DNA of 64,000 nt from Ignavibacteria bacterium (GTDB taxonomy: Bacteria > Bacteroidota > Ignavibacteria > Tepidaquicellales > Tepidaquicellaceae), in NCBI GenBank assembly GCA_016716125.1, contig JADJWZ010000015.1:28946-92945 (forward strand), read 5' to 3'. Positions 7,423 through 16,627 of this stretch are shown in pieces. The notes below the pieces were generated by a model that saw only the letters and a program-made list of their open reading frames with translations, did no database searches and was not told the origin of the DNA. The position numbers and the translations under genes were made by a program. How positions within the stretch are numbered: the first letter of the stretch is position 1; each line of letters begins with the position of its first letter.

Positions 7423-10257
7423 ATGCGTACAATTATTGCAATACTATTAGTAAACTTTTTTATCGCTTACACTTCCGAAGCTCAACCGCAAAATGACAGC
7501 AGCAGAAATCCGGAAGTTAAGTCATCAGGACATTCACAAAATCTTTACGACGAAAATGTCCATATGTATATCTGCCTACAGGCGCTGAGTCTTCTTAAAG
7601 ACAAATATCCGAATTATGACTTTTCAAAATTCGATCAGAGAATAGGCAGCATTAGTGATCAGGGAACGCGCGCATGGCAGACCGGTAAGATCACAACAGG
7701 AGCATACAGGGAAGACAAAGAGGATGTTGTTTTTGATATAAGAGGTCCTTTCAGCTGGTATGTCAGCAACTCGCATTTTTGGAATGCAGATGACAGAACC
7801 AACGGCGACAATTCTCTTACATATCTGAATTCAATTGGTCATTTCCCAAATGCATTTACTAAACTGTACAGATTTCTGGACGGTCAGTGGTTCAGCTGGT
7901 CAAACGGCTACGGAGGAAGAGAATACATAAATTATCTTCATCAGTCCGGTTATGTATTCAGATACAGTTATCATACACGGGGACTTATAAATTTTTTCAG
8001 GACAAGAAAAATTTGGCTGGAAAGTTTTGTAAATACTGCCGGACAGGAAACTTTTGTAAGGGAAGAGATTACAGCTTCGGATAATGTATTTAACGCAATT
8101 GTCTGGGAAGTGCTCGGCAGAATGTCACATCTGATACAGGATCTCTCCGTTCCGGCGCATGTTCACAATGACGTTCATATCAGAGGACTTGACGGAGGAG
8201 ACTGTTATCATAATTTCATAGATGACGGAGCATATCTAAATTATACTATGCACACTGCAAAAAATGCAGGAGGAGTTATTGATCCGTACAGTGAACCTTC
8301 TGATCCAATAAGATTTCTTGCATATACTTCGTCACAGCTTGCTGATCATTATCCAAGCGGACCGGATTGTCTGGAGATTCCTCAGCAGCATTTGGGAAAT
8401 AATTTTCTTCCCGGCGGTACAAATCTGATGATAGAAAATTATTATCAGCAGCTCGGCAGTCCTCCGCAGAATATTACGGATCTGAATGAAATGGGAGGTT
8501 ACTGTTTCAATCATGCGATCAGATCAGTCGCCGGACTTTTTTACTGGTTTGGCGTGGAGACGGGATTGCTTCCTCCCGATCCAAAAATGCTTCCCAATAT
8601 TACAGGATTTGTCAACAGCAATACCGATAATAAATTATACAGAGGTGAAGCAATGTTAATTCAGTGTGAAGCTGCAGGTAATGTTCAGAATTATGAATTC
8701 CAGTTATTCGTCTGCGACACTACGCGGGAATGCTTTCTGCCTATTCCCGGGCTCTCAGTAATACATCACGGAAGCAGTATCACCATAAAAAATATTGGTT
8801 TCAAAAATAACTGGACTTGTATGAAATATGATTCGGCTTGTTTTAATACTTCAGATAACTCAATCTCAGAACCTCCCCTGCATTTCACGATCCGTGTAAA
8901 AGCATCAAATCAATACGGTCATGACATAAAATTCTACGGTTCGGATGGACTTCAATGGATCTATCCGAATCAATTTCTGAGACCGAATCCCCCGCCGTAT
9001 TCGGGCTGTCCTTTACTAGCTGTCGATGACGGCAATAAATTTGTGTATGACAACAATCTGCTTCACAGGTCAGAGCATATTGAAAACAGGAATAAATTTA
9101 TAGAGGACAAATATATTCTCAGAACTAAACCGGCAATATCACCGGAAGACAACACGATATTGCTCGCAGTCAAAGAAACCAATATTGATGTCAACTATTT
9201 TGATCAGTTCAGACTGCTTATTGCTGACCACCCTGCCGGGACGCAGCCGGGGATTACGGAAAACAATGACATTATTATATTTAACCTTAAAGATGTTGTC
9301 TCTCCGTCTCATGCGGAACTATCAGGCAGGGAAATTACAAACTATATAAAATACGGATCACAGAATCCAAAATTCATAAAAGGAAACGATAAGGATATTC
9401 TCTCGGCTAAGTTTCCTGACAATGTAAAAAATCCTTTGGGAGCTGACAGTATTGCGCTGATATTCAATCCGGGATCAGATGATCTTACTCCGGTTATTCC
9501 TGTAGTAAAAGATATAGCCGGTACAATAACGATTCAGGACAGCAAAGGTAATAACGAGATTACTGATCTGAATTTTTCCAAAAGAATTATTAACTCAGAG
9601 GTGATTGTTCCTGTTTTTTCAAACAAAGGAATTAGTAGTATGACGTTAGACTGGAAAGGAGATTTTCAGTTTTCATATCTTGCTTATGCAGGTATTAATT
9701 ATAATGGATTTTTATTAAGAGAAACCGAACTTATTGAAGCTGAAGATCTATTTTCCGGAAATGCGTTGAATCTGCTTAAAGAAAAAGACGGAGAAATATT
9801 AATGCTCGATTCATCAAATCAGATAATATTAAAATTCAGTAACGCTGATGAACCAATTCCGTCAGGTTTTGAAAGAAGTTATATATTCATTACGCACGGC
9901 AGATACGAGAAAGGTGAATTATTTGAACAGCATAGAAACGGTACTGTAAAAAATCAGTCAGATCAGGAAAAAGATAACCACAGAAGTGAACTAATAATTG
10001 GTAATTATCCGAATCCATTTAATCCTTTGACTAAGTTTTACTTCACTCTTCCTGAATTATCCGGCGGATCAAATTCAGTAAAGATCATAATATTTGATAT
10101 GCTCGGAAATGAGATCAGTACAATTATGAATGAGAAAAAAACTCCGGGTGATTATTCGGCTGTATGGAATGCATCTGACAGTCCGAGCGGTATTTATTTT
10201 TATAAGATCACTTACGGTAATTTTTCAAAGACAGGAAAAATGACATTGATAAAATAA
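7423..10257 (+). CDS. Zinc-dependent phospholipase C-like secreted protein with T9SS sorting domain
   Basis: A 944-residue protein with a signal peptide (MRTIIAILLVNFFIAYTSEAQ). Residues ~40-380 carry the layout of the zinc-dependent phospholipase C / S1-P1 nuclease fold. There is an early YDENVHMYICLQAL histidine, SHFWNADD, and the signature GRMSHLIQDLSVPAHVHND, whose His and Asp residues should bind the zinc cluster. The long central part (~390-850) has Ig/beta-sandwich character and no recognised catalytic site. The C-terminal ~80 residues are a T9SS type A domain (GNYPNPFNPLTKFYF to the end). The protein would be exported and could cleave phospholipids or phosphodiesters outside the cell. 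A terminator hairpin follows, so it is probably monocistronic. Confidence 0.8.
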   Translation: MRTIIAILLVNFFIAYTSEAQPQNDSSRNPEVKSSGHSQNLYDENVHMYICLQALSLLKDKYPNYDFSKFDQRIGSISDQGTRAWQTGKITTGAYREDKEDVVFDIRGPFSWYVSNSHFWNADDRTNGDNSLTYLNSIGHFPNAFTKLYRFLDGQWFSWSNGYGGREYINYLHQSGYVFRYSYHTRGLINFFRTRKIWLESFVNTAGQETFVREEITASDNVFNAIVWEVLGRMSHLIQDLSVPAHVHNDVHIRGLDGGDCYHNFIDDGAYLNYTMHTAKNAGGVIDPYSEPSDPIRFLAYTSSQLADHYPSGPDCLEIPQQHLGNNFLPGGTNLMIENYYQQLGSPPQNITDLNEMGGYCFNHAIRSVAGLFYWFGVETGLLPPDPKMLPNITGFVNSNTDNKLYRGEAMLIQCEAAGNVQNYEFQLFVCDTTRECFLPIPGLSVIHHGSSITIKNIGFKNNWTCMKYDSACFNTSDNSISEPPLHFTIRVKASNQYGHDIKFYGSDGLQWIYPNQFLRPNPPPYSGCPLLAVDDGNKFVYDNNLLHRSEHIENRNKFIEDKYILRTKPAISPEDNTILLAVKETNIDVNYFDQFRLLIADHPAGTQPGITENNDIIIFNLKDVVSPSHAELSGREITNYIKYGSQNPKFIKGNDKDILSAKFPDNVKNPLGADSIALIFNPGSDDLTPVIPVVKDIAGTITIQDSKGNNEITDLNFSKRIINSEVIVPVFSNKGISSMTLDWKGDFQFSYLAYAGINYNGFLLRETELIEAEDLFSGNALNLLKEKDGEILMLDSSNQIILKFSNADEPIPSGFERSYIFITHGRYEKGELFEQHRNGTVKNQSDQEKDNHRSELIIGNYPNPFNPLTKFYFTLPELSGGSNSVKIIIFDMLGNEISTIMNEKKTPGDYSAVWNASDSPSGIYFYKITYGNFSKTGKMTLIK

Positions 10258-10303
10258 ATTCAGTTAAATGACTGAGAATGAAAATTAATAATTGCTATAT
10301 GAC

Positions 10304-10340
10304 ATCCCTCTTCATTATTTATTTGAGGAGGGATTTTACT
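10304..10340 (+). terminator. Intrinsic terminator after the phospholipase-like gene
   Basis: atccctcttc (10304-10313) pairs with gaggagggat (10325-10334), nine of ten bases matching. A T-rich stretch (tttactttt) follows on the plus strand. Confidence 0.7.
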
Positions 10341-10452
10341 TTTATGTGATCAAACTGCACGGATAAAAATATCTTGGGAGTTACGGTCCCGGAGAAATTC
10401 CAATAATATAATTCGCATTGAATAACCTGTATAATAAGTTTATTTTAAAGTA

Positions 10453-11448
10453 ATGAATAAAAAGCAACTTACAGGCATTTTCAATAATTCCCGTAACCGA
10501 AAAATCATAATTGTAGGGGATTTAATGCTCGACAGATATTTATTCGGAGATGTATCAAGAATATCTCCTGAAGCTCCTGTTCCGGTCTTTGATATCCGAA
10601 ATAATGAATTCCGTCTGGGAGGTGCTGCAAATGTCGCATACAATATAAAAACACTCGGATCAGATCCTTTCCTTATTGGCGTCACCGGTGATGATGCAGA
10701 AAGCGAATTGCTGAAATTTTCACTGAGCAATATCGGCATTGGTACAGACGGTATAATTTCAGAAGCCGGAAGACCTACTACGAGCAAGTCAAGGATCATT
10801 TCGGAATCACATCATCTATTAAGAATTGACAGCGAATCTAAGGAAGAAGTTTCAGAGGAATCTCAGAAGAAAATTCTGACACTTCTGAATGATCATGCGG
10901 ATAAAAATTCAATTGTAATTTTACAGGATTATAACAAAGGTGTTTTAACGAAAGAACTAATCAGAAAAATTTCGTCTTTATCAGTTAAGAAGAACTTTAA
11001 AATACTTGTAGACCCTAAGTTTGATAATTTTTTTGAATTCAGAAATGCTTATATATTCAAACCAAACAGAAAAGAATTAGAAGACTCGTTCGGCATAAAA
11101 ATAAAAGACCTTGATTATCTTGATGAAATAGCTGCAAAGCTTATGAAAAAAATAAGCTGCAGTAATATAATATTTACGCTCGGAGAACAGGGAATGATGA
11201 TCTATGAATCAGTTAACGGGGAATTAAAAAAAGAAAAGATCAGTACGAAAGCCAGAAAAGTAGCTGACGTATCAGGAGCCGGAGACACAGTTATCTCAAC
11301 TATTGCAGTATGTCTCTCAGGCGGAGCAAGCGTTCATGATGCAGCGGTAATTTCAAATTACGCTGCAGGTCTTGTAATTCAGGAAGTCGGCATTGTACCT
11401 GTTTTCAAAAATGAGCTGATAAAAAATATTTTAAGTAAAGAAAAATGA
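10453..11448 (+). CDS. rfaE1: D-glycero-beta-D-manno-heptose-7-phosphate kinase
   Basis: A 331-residue PfkB/ribokinase-fold enzyme matching the first half of the bifunctional HldE protein. Diagnostic blocks are VGDLMLDRYLFGDVSRISPEAPVPV near the N-terminus, FRLGGAANVAYN for sugar binding, the family-typical LVDPKFDNF, and the anion-hole/catalytic motif SGAGDT at about residue 275. It phosphorylates heptose 7-phosphate to the 1,7-bisphosphate in ADP-heptose synthesis, in the cytoplasm. The adenylyltransferase half is a separate gene overlapping this stop by 4 bp (ATGA), so the two are translationally coupled. A heptosyltransferase-family gene 15 kb away fits the same lipopolysaccharide core pathway. 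Confidence 0.93.
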   Translation: MNKKQLTGIFNNSRNRKIIIVGDLMLDRYLFGDVSRISPEAPVPVFDIRNNEFRLGGAANVAYNIKTLGSDPFLIGVTGDDAESELLKFSLSNIGIGTDGIISEAGRPTTSKSRIISESHHLLRIDSESKEEVSEESQKKILTLLNDHADKNSIVILQDYNKGVLTKELIRKISSLSVKKNFKILVDPKFDNFFEFRNAYIFKPNRKELEDSFGIKIKDLDYLDEIAAKLMKKISCSNIIFTLGEQGMMIYESVNGELKKEKISTKARKVADVSGAGDTVISTIAVCLSGGASVHDAAVISNYAAGLVIQEVGIVPVFKNELIKNILSKEK

Positions 11449-11909
11449 TTTTAAAAAATAAAGATCTTCCTGATGTCAGGAAGAAGATAAAAGAAGAAAA
11501 TAAAAAATTAGTATTTACAAATGGTTGTTTTGACATACTTCATAAAGGTCATGTTTCTTATCTGAATCAGGCAAAACTTCTCGGAGATTATTTAATAGTA
11601 GGTGTTAATTCAGATAAATCCATTAAAAAATTAAAAGGTGATGACAGACCTGTAAACTCCGAACTTGACAGAGCATTCATATTAGACAATCTTAAATCAG
11701 TTGACTTCGTTACGATTTTTAATGAAGATACGCCGTATGAGTTAATAAAACTTTTACTTCCGGATTGTCTTGTAAAAGGCGGCGACTGGAAAGAAAAAGA
11801 CATTGTCGGATCTGATATTGTAAAAGCAAACAAAGGTAAAGTAGTAAGTCTGAATTTTATTAATAATTATTCTTCGTCCTCGATAATAGAAAAAATCCGA
11901 AAAAACTGA
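11445..11909 (+). CDS. rfaE2: D-glycero-beta-D-manno-heptose 1-phosphate adenylyltransferase
   Basis: A 154-residue nucleotidyltransferase of the cytidylyltransferase fold. The HxGH signature is present as FTNGCFDILHKGHVSYL at residues ~24-40, followed by LLGDYLIVGVNSDKSIKKLKG and the late SSSIIEKI motif. It transfers AMP from ATP to heptose 1-phosphate to make ADP-heptose for lipopolysaccharide core. The start overlaps the kinase stop by 4 bp, and the tamB-like gene follows after 21 bp, so it sits mid-operon. The length matches stand-alone RfaE2 proteins, and no part of the family core is missing. Confidence 0.93.
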   Translation: MILKNKDLPDVRKKIKEENKKLVFTNGCFDILHKGHVSYLNQAKLLGDYLIVGVNSDKSIKKLKGDDRPVNSELDRAFILDNLKSVDFVTIFNEDTPYELIKLLLPDCLVKGGDWKEKDIVGSDIVKANKGKVVSLNFINNYSSSSIIEKIRKN

Positions 11910-11930
11910 TCCGATTCAAACTCCTTACTT

Positions 11931-14900
11931 ATGTCCGAAAAAGATAAAAATTCCGGGAACACTGAAAATAATCCGAACTCTGATACTGAAGATACTTCCA
12001 TAGATCAAAAAGATCAGAAAGTTCGGAATGCGGGAATTAAACCAAAGAAAAGCTTTATCGGAAAATTCTTAACTGTGGTTAAGTTTCTTTTCATTTTTAT
12101 AATTCTTCTCATAATAGGAATATTCATATTTATACAAACAGATATATTTTCAAATCTTGCCCTTGACATCGCTCTTGATAAACTTAACGAATCTTATTCC
12201 GAAAAGGAAACCGTCATTTACGCCGAATCCCTGAACGGAAATTTGCTTAAAGGATTTACACTTAATAATGGTAGTATAAAAGTGAAAGGCGATACGCTTT
12301 TAAAATTCAGCTCACTCTTAGTGAAGTATGACATTCTGAAACTGCTGAAAAAGGAAATCTTCACAAGAGAGCTAATTCTTAAAGATCCTCAGATAAACCT
12401 AACAAAAATTCGCGACAGGAATGACAGTCTTAAATGGAATTTCGAATATTTTCTTGAATCAGATACACCGGATGAGGATACTACATCGTCAGAATTCGAC
12501 TGGGGCATTACCGCTGAAAACCTGATCATAGAAAATGGTTCGGTCAGAATACTTGAAAATAAAAATTCGTCTTTACCAATAAGAGATATTACTATTCGCA
12601 ACATTGACACGTTTAATGTTTCTGAGTTTGACATGAATAAATTAAATCTGAACCTGTATGCAAAATACTTTCCGGAAGACAAAGATGTAAACATTAAAAA
12701 TCTGAATTTCAAGACCAACTCTCCTTTAAATCTGAATCAATTTTCGCTTCAGGCAAATATAAATTACAGGGATACAGTAACTGAACTGAGTAAGCTGACA
12801 TTAGTCACCGACAGATCTGATATTAAAATAAATCAGATAAGGATTATGGGAATGAATGTAATTGAAGGATTTGATTATGAAGGACTGGAAAATAAAGATA
12901 CGAAAATAAATATCGAAGCTGATCCGATAAACATGGATGATCTCAGTTTTTTTCTGCCGGAACTGGATTTTCTTGACAGCACAATTAGTTTTTCTTTAGT
13001 AACTGAAGATAAATACGGAGATCTGGAATTAAAAAAACTTAATTTGAAATCAGAGAAGTCTCAGTATTTTTTTTCCGGGAATATAAAAAATCTGCATAAT
13101 CCCGAGTCATTGTATTTTAATGTGTCGGGCAGAGATATAATAATAGATCCGAGAGATACAAAGATACTGCTGCCGGGACTGGATATTCCTGATTATACTC
13201 ACATGGGAATAATCACTATACCGTCCTTAACATATACCGGAGAACCGTCAAAATTTGAAACTGACTTTGATATAAATACATCAGCAGGCAGAACATACGG
13301 AAATGCTTTTATGGATCTCACCGGAAATGAAATTGCATATAAAGGAGTCTTTAAAACTTCCGGTATTAATCTGGGAAAGATATTTCAGGATAAGGAACTT
13401 GAAGGTCAGATCAGCGGGGACTTTAATGTCGATGCGAGAGGATTTGATTATAAGACCATGTCGGGTAAGCTAAATTACAAACTGATCTCGACTAAAATGC
13501 TCGGAGTAAATATTTCCGAATCAAGCGGAAGATTAATTTTTAACAGGGGTAATATAGATCTTGATCTCGGCATTCGTTCAAACATCGTGAATGCAAGGAG
13601 TAAAGGCAAAATAAATATTTCCAATCCGAACAGTATCAGCTATGATCTCAGAGGCACTGCTTCAAATCTTGATATTCAGGCGATCACAAAAGATCCGGCG
13701 CAGAAGAGTAACCTCACGTTTGATTTTGACATAAAAGGAAAAGGTACATCTCCGGATGATATTGCAGGTAACTTTAAAATAGATTTAAAGCCGTCTGTAT
13801 TCGGAGAGAACACACTTCCGGTAACGCCGGTAAATGCAGTGATAGATCAGAGCGGTAACTTAAGAAAAATTTCCTTAAAGACGAATTTTGCGGAAGTAGA
13901 GGCTGAAGGTTTTTTTAAATTCTCGGAGCTTATGGATCTGGTAATTGAGAATTCCGAAAAGATCGCTTCTAACATTTCCGATAAATTTTTTCCGGATTCT
14001 TTGAGAGTAAATCAATCAGCAATTACAGGATATCAGGTTGACTGCAATAATTATTATATGAATTATTCTGTGAATGTAACAGACCTGTCACCTATTGCAT
14101 CTTTTACCGGAAATGATACTATAATTTTTAACGGGAATCTTAAAGGAAGTATTTCGGACAGCTGCGGATTATTCACTTTCAATACAAGCGGCAAGATAAA
14201 TAATTTTGCTTACGGGGATTCTCTGATTATGCTTAAGGATGCTGAACTGAATTTATTTATGAGAGATGCAATCGGAGCTGATAATCTTGAGAATTTTTAT
14301 TCAGACATTACTCTTAATTCAAACAAAGTAATTGCAGCCGGAAACAGCTTTGACTCTGTGTTTACCAAGATCAATTTTTTTAATAATGAAAACAAAGTTT
14401 TGATTACTGCTAACAGGGATTCCACGGTCAAGTTATTTACCGATTTTTCCCTGAAAGATTCAGCTGTATTTCTGTTTGATTCACTTTCTTTGAGATATCA
14501 CGAATTTCATTTAGCAAACAATTCAGATCTTCAGGTCAAGTATACAAAAATTGACAGCAATAATGTTTTTGATTTCAGGAAATTCATTTTAAGCAGTTTA
14601 AATCAGAGACTTAATGTAAGCGGATTTTACTCAACAAATGACAGCAGCAATCTCAAAGTCAGTGCGGATAATATCAAAGTTTTTGCTATTCAAAAATTAC
14701 TGAATCCCGGAGAAGACATTGATCCTGTTGATTTAATAAAAGGAAATTTAAGAAGAACCGTAATTACATATAAAGGTTTGCCTGAAGATAAGATAATAAC
14801 ACTTGAATCAACTTCAGATGTATTATCCATAGGCGGTACCCAGATCGGAAGGCTTGATGCGCTGATAGATTATAAGGATGAATTACTTACAAGTGATGTT

Positions 14901-16625
14901 GCATTTTACAATATTAACAATGCCGGAAGTTTTAAATTACAGGGTACATTTCCGGTATTAGATCCTGGGAAACAGGAGTACGCTGATACAGTTTATTACA
15001 ATAAGATCCGATCTGAGTCAGCAGTTAACCTTACAGCAAAAGCTGATAATTTTCAGCTTAAGATATTTCAGCAGCTTCTGTCCTTTACGAGAGATGTAGA
15101 AGGAATACTTAATGGAGAGATCAGACTCGGAGGTAAAACCTCGGAGCCGGATTTAACCGGTGAAATGAATCTCAGTAAAGGAAAAGTTTATGTAACTTTA
15201 AATAAAATGAGATATGATCTCGAAGCGGATTTTTCTACTGAAAATGAAAAGATACTGCTGAAGAATTCTAAACTTTTTGTAGGAGAAGATCCTTCCAGAT
15301 TTATTACAACCACAGGTTATATCGATCTTACTGACCTGAATCTGACGGATATGGATCTGAAAATGACTGGAGACGTTCAGGCGTTTGACAAAGACAACGG
15401 ACCTACAGAACTCGGATTTTCAGGCGATCTTTGGGTTGGAAGCGGAAGTCCTAAGCTTCAGATAAAGGGAAATTCTGACAGAATTGATCTAACCGGCAAT
15501 TTAATACTTGTAAGAGGTAATCTGGAATTTAATCCTTTTATTCAGGAAGCTTATAATATTTATTCCGATGATTTTGAATACGGCGTAATAATAGATTCAA
15601 TTAATTATAATAATGAAAATGTAAGAAGAGTATTGAGAAATACTACAGACAGTGTAATTGTAATTAAAGATTTGAATCTTAATCCGTTTGAAAAACTTCT
15701 TTATACTGAAAGTACAAAGAATGTTAAATATATTCCAAGAAAAAAATCAGGAAAATTTTATTACAATCTGCAGATATCAACAGCAGAGAATGTATTTCTG
15801 AAATTCATAGTGAATGAAAGAACGCAGCAGGAATTTTTCGGAGAAATAAAAACAAATCTGAGAATTGAAAACGAGGAAAATAATCAAATGTCAGGAAGAG
15901 GCGAAGTAATACTCGGTAGCAACTGTTATTATAAATTTTTCAGAAAGTTTGATGCGACAGGAAAAGTAAAATTTAATGGTCCTATTTCAAATCCGGAACT
16001 TGATATTGACGCAGTTTATAAAGGATTTACTTCAGTGAGTACAAGCGGTACGGAGCAGCAGACTATCAGCGAGGTAATAATTGACATGGATGTAACCGGC
16101 TTCGCAAAGAATCCTGTGCTGACGATTTCTCTGAGCAGGGACGGCAGAAGAGAATCAGGAAGCAATGCAAGCAGCGACGCCATTTCTTTTTTACTTTTCG
16201 GTAAATTCAAGGATCAGCTTTCATTCAGCGAAAGCTCCAGTTTCGGAGCATCGATTGGCGCGTCAGTTCTTTCCAATTATGTAACATCTTCACTTGAAAC
16301 TGTTCTGCCTTTTCTGATAAATACTGATGTCAATTATATAGATTCAAAAACAGGAAGCATTGCGGAAAATACTGACATAAGATTTACTGCAGCTTTAGGC
16401 GGCGCAATAATAAGATTCGGAGGTCAGATATTTAAAGGGATTGCAAACACAGATATAATCATTGATTATCCGGTTAATAAAATGCTGAAGATCAGCGGTC
16501 TTTCAAATGATCTGATATTAAGACTTGAAAGAGTGTATGATCCGTTTTCATCAGCATCAACGGATAACTCGGTAGTATCCGGAACCAGAGCAGGAGCTTT
16601 AATATATTACAGAATTAAATTTTAA
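11931..16625 (+). CDS. tamB: TamB-like translocation/assembly module protein
   Basis: A 1564-residue protein with a hydrophilic, charged N-terminus (~45 residues), one transmembrane anchor (VVKFLFIFIILLIIGIFIFI, ~45-67) and a very long beta-rich body, as in TamB/YdbH/AsmA-type proteins. The last ~400 residues carry the TamB C-terminal (DUF490) character: strands such as LNGEIRLGGKTSEPDLTGEMNLSKGKVYV, a polar Ser-rich SFSESSSFGASIGAS region and a final strand ending in YYRIKF. The family forms periplasm-spanning hydrophobic grooves for lipid transport to, or protein assembly in, the outer membrane. Its place right after the heptose genes fits an outer-membrane biogenesis operon, and rnr follows with essentially no gap. 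Confidence 0.88.
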   Translation: MSEKDKNSGNTENNPNSDTEDTSIDQKDQKVRNAGIKPKKSFIGKFLTVVKFLFIFIILLIIGIFIFIQTDIFSNLALDIALDKLNESYSEKETVIYAESLNGNLLKGFTLNNGSIKVKGDTLLKFSSLLVKYDILKLLKKEIFTRELILKDPQINLTKIRDRNDSLKWNFEYFLESDTPDEDTTSSEFDWGITAENLIIENGSVRILENKNSSLPIRDITIRNIDTFNVSEFDMNKLNLNLYAKYFPEDKDVNIKNLNFKTNSPLNLNQFSLQANINYRDTVTELSKLTLVTDRSDIKINQIRIMGMNVIEGFDYEGLENKDTKINIEADPINMDDLSFFLPELDFLDSTISFSLVTEDKYGDLELKKLNLKSEKSQYFFSGNIKNLHNPESLYFNVSGRDIIIDPRDTKILLPGLDIPDYTHMGIITIPSLTYTGEPSKFETDFDINTSAGRTYGNAFMDLTGNEIAYKGVFKTSGINLGKIFQDKELEGQISGDFNVDARGFDYKTMSGKLNYKLISTKMLGVNISESSGRLIFNRGNIDLDLGIRSNIVNARSKGKINISNPNSISYDLRGTASNLDIQAITKDPAQKSNLTFDFDIKGKGTSPDDIAGNFKIDLKPSVFGENTLPVTPVNAVIDQSGNLRKISLKTNFAEVEAEGFFKFSELMDLVIENSEKIASNISDKFFPDSLRVNQSAITGYQVDCNNYYMNYSVNVTDLSPIASFTGNDTIIFNGNLKGSISDSCGLFTFNTSGKINNFAYGDSLIMLKDAELNLFMRDAIGADNLENFYSDITLNSNKVIAAGNSFDSVFTKINFFNNENKVLITANRDSTVKLFTDFSLKDSAVFLFDSLSLRYHEFHLANNSDLQVKYTKIDSNNVFDFRKFILSSLNQRLNVSGFYSTNDSSNLKVSADNIKVFAIQKLLNPGEDIDPVDLIKGNLRRTVITYKGLPEDKIITLESTSDVLSIGGTQIGRLDALIDYKDELLTSDVAFYNINNAGSFKLQGTFPVLDPGKQEYADTVYYNKIRSESAVNLTAKADNFQLKIFQQLLSFTRDVEGILNGEIRLGGKTSEPDLTGEMNLSKGKVYVTLNKMRYDLEADFSTENEKILLKNSKLFVGEDPSRFITTTGYIDLTDLNLTDMDLKMTGDVQAFDKDNGPTELGFSGDLWVGSGSPKLQIKGNSDRIDLTGNLILVRGNLEFNPFIQEAYNIYSDDFEYGVIIDSINYNNENVRRVLRNTTDSVIVIKDLNLNPFEKLLYTESTKNVKYIPRKKSGKFYYNLQISTAENVFLKFIVNERTQQEFFGEIKTNLRIENEENNQMSGRGEVILGSNCYYKFFRKFDATGKVKFNGPISNPELDIDAVYKGFTSVSTSGTEQQTISEVIIDMDVTGFAKNPVLTISLSRDGRRESGSNASSDAISFLLFGKFKDQLSFSESSSFGASIGASVLSNYVTSSLETVLPFLINTDVNYIDSKTGSIAENTDIRFTAALGGAIIRFGGQIFKGIANTDIIIDYPVNKMLKISGLSNDLILRLERVYDPFSSASTDNSVVSGTRAGALIYYRIKF

Positions 16626-16627
16626 TC

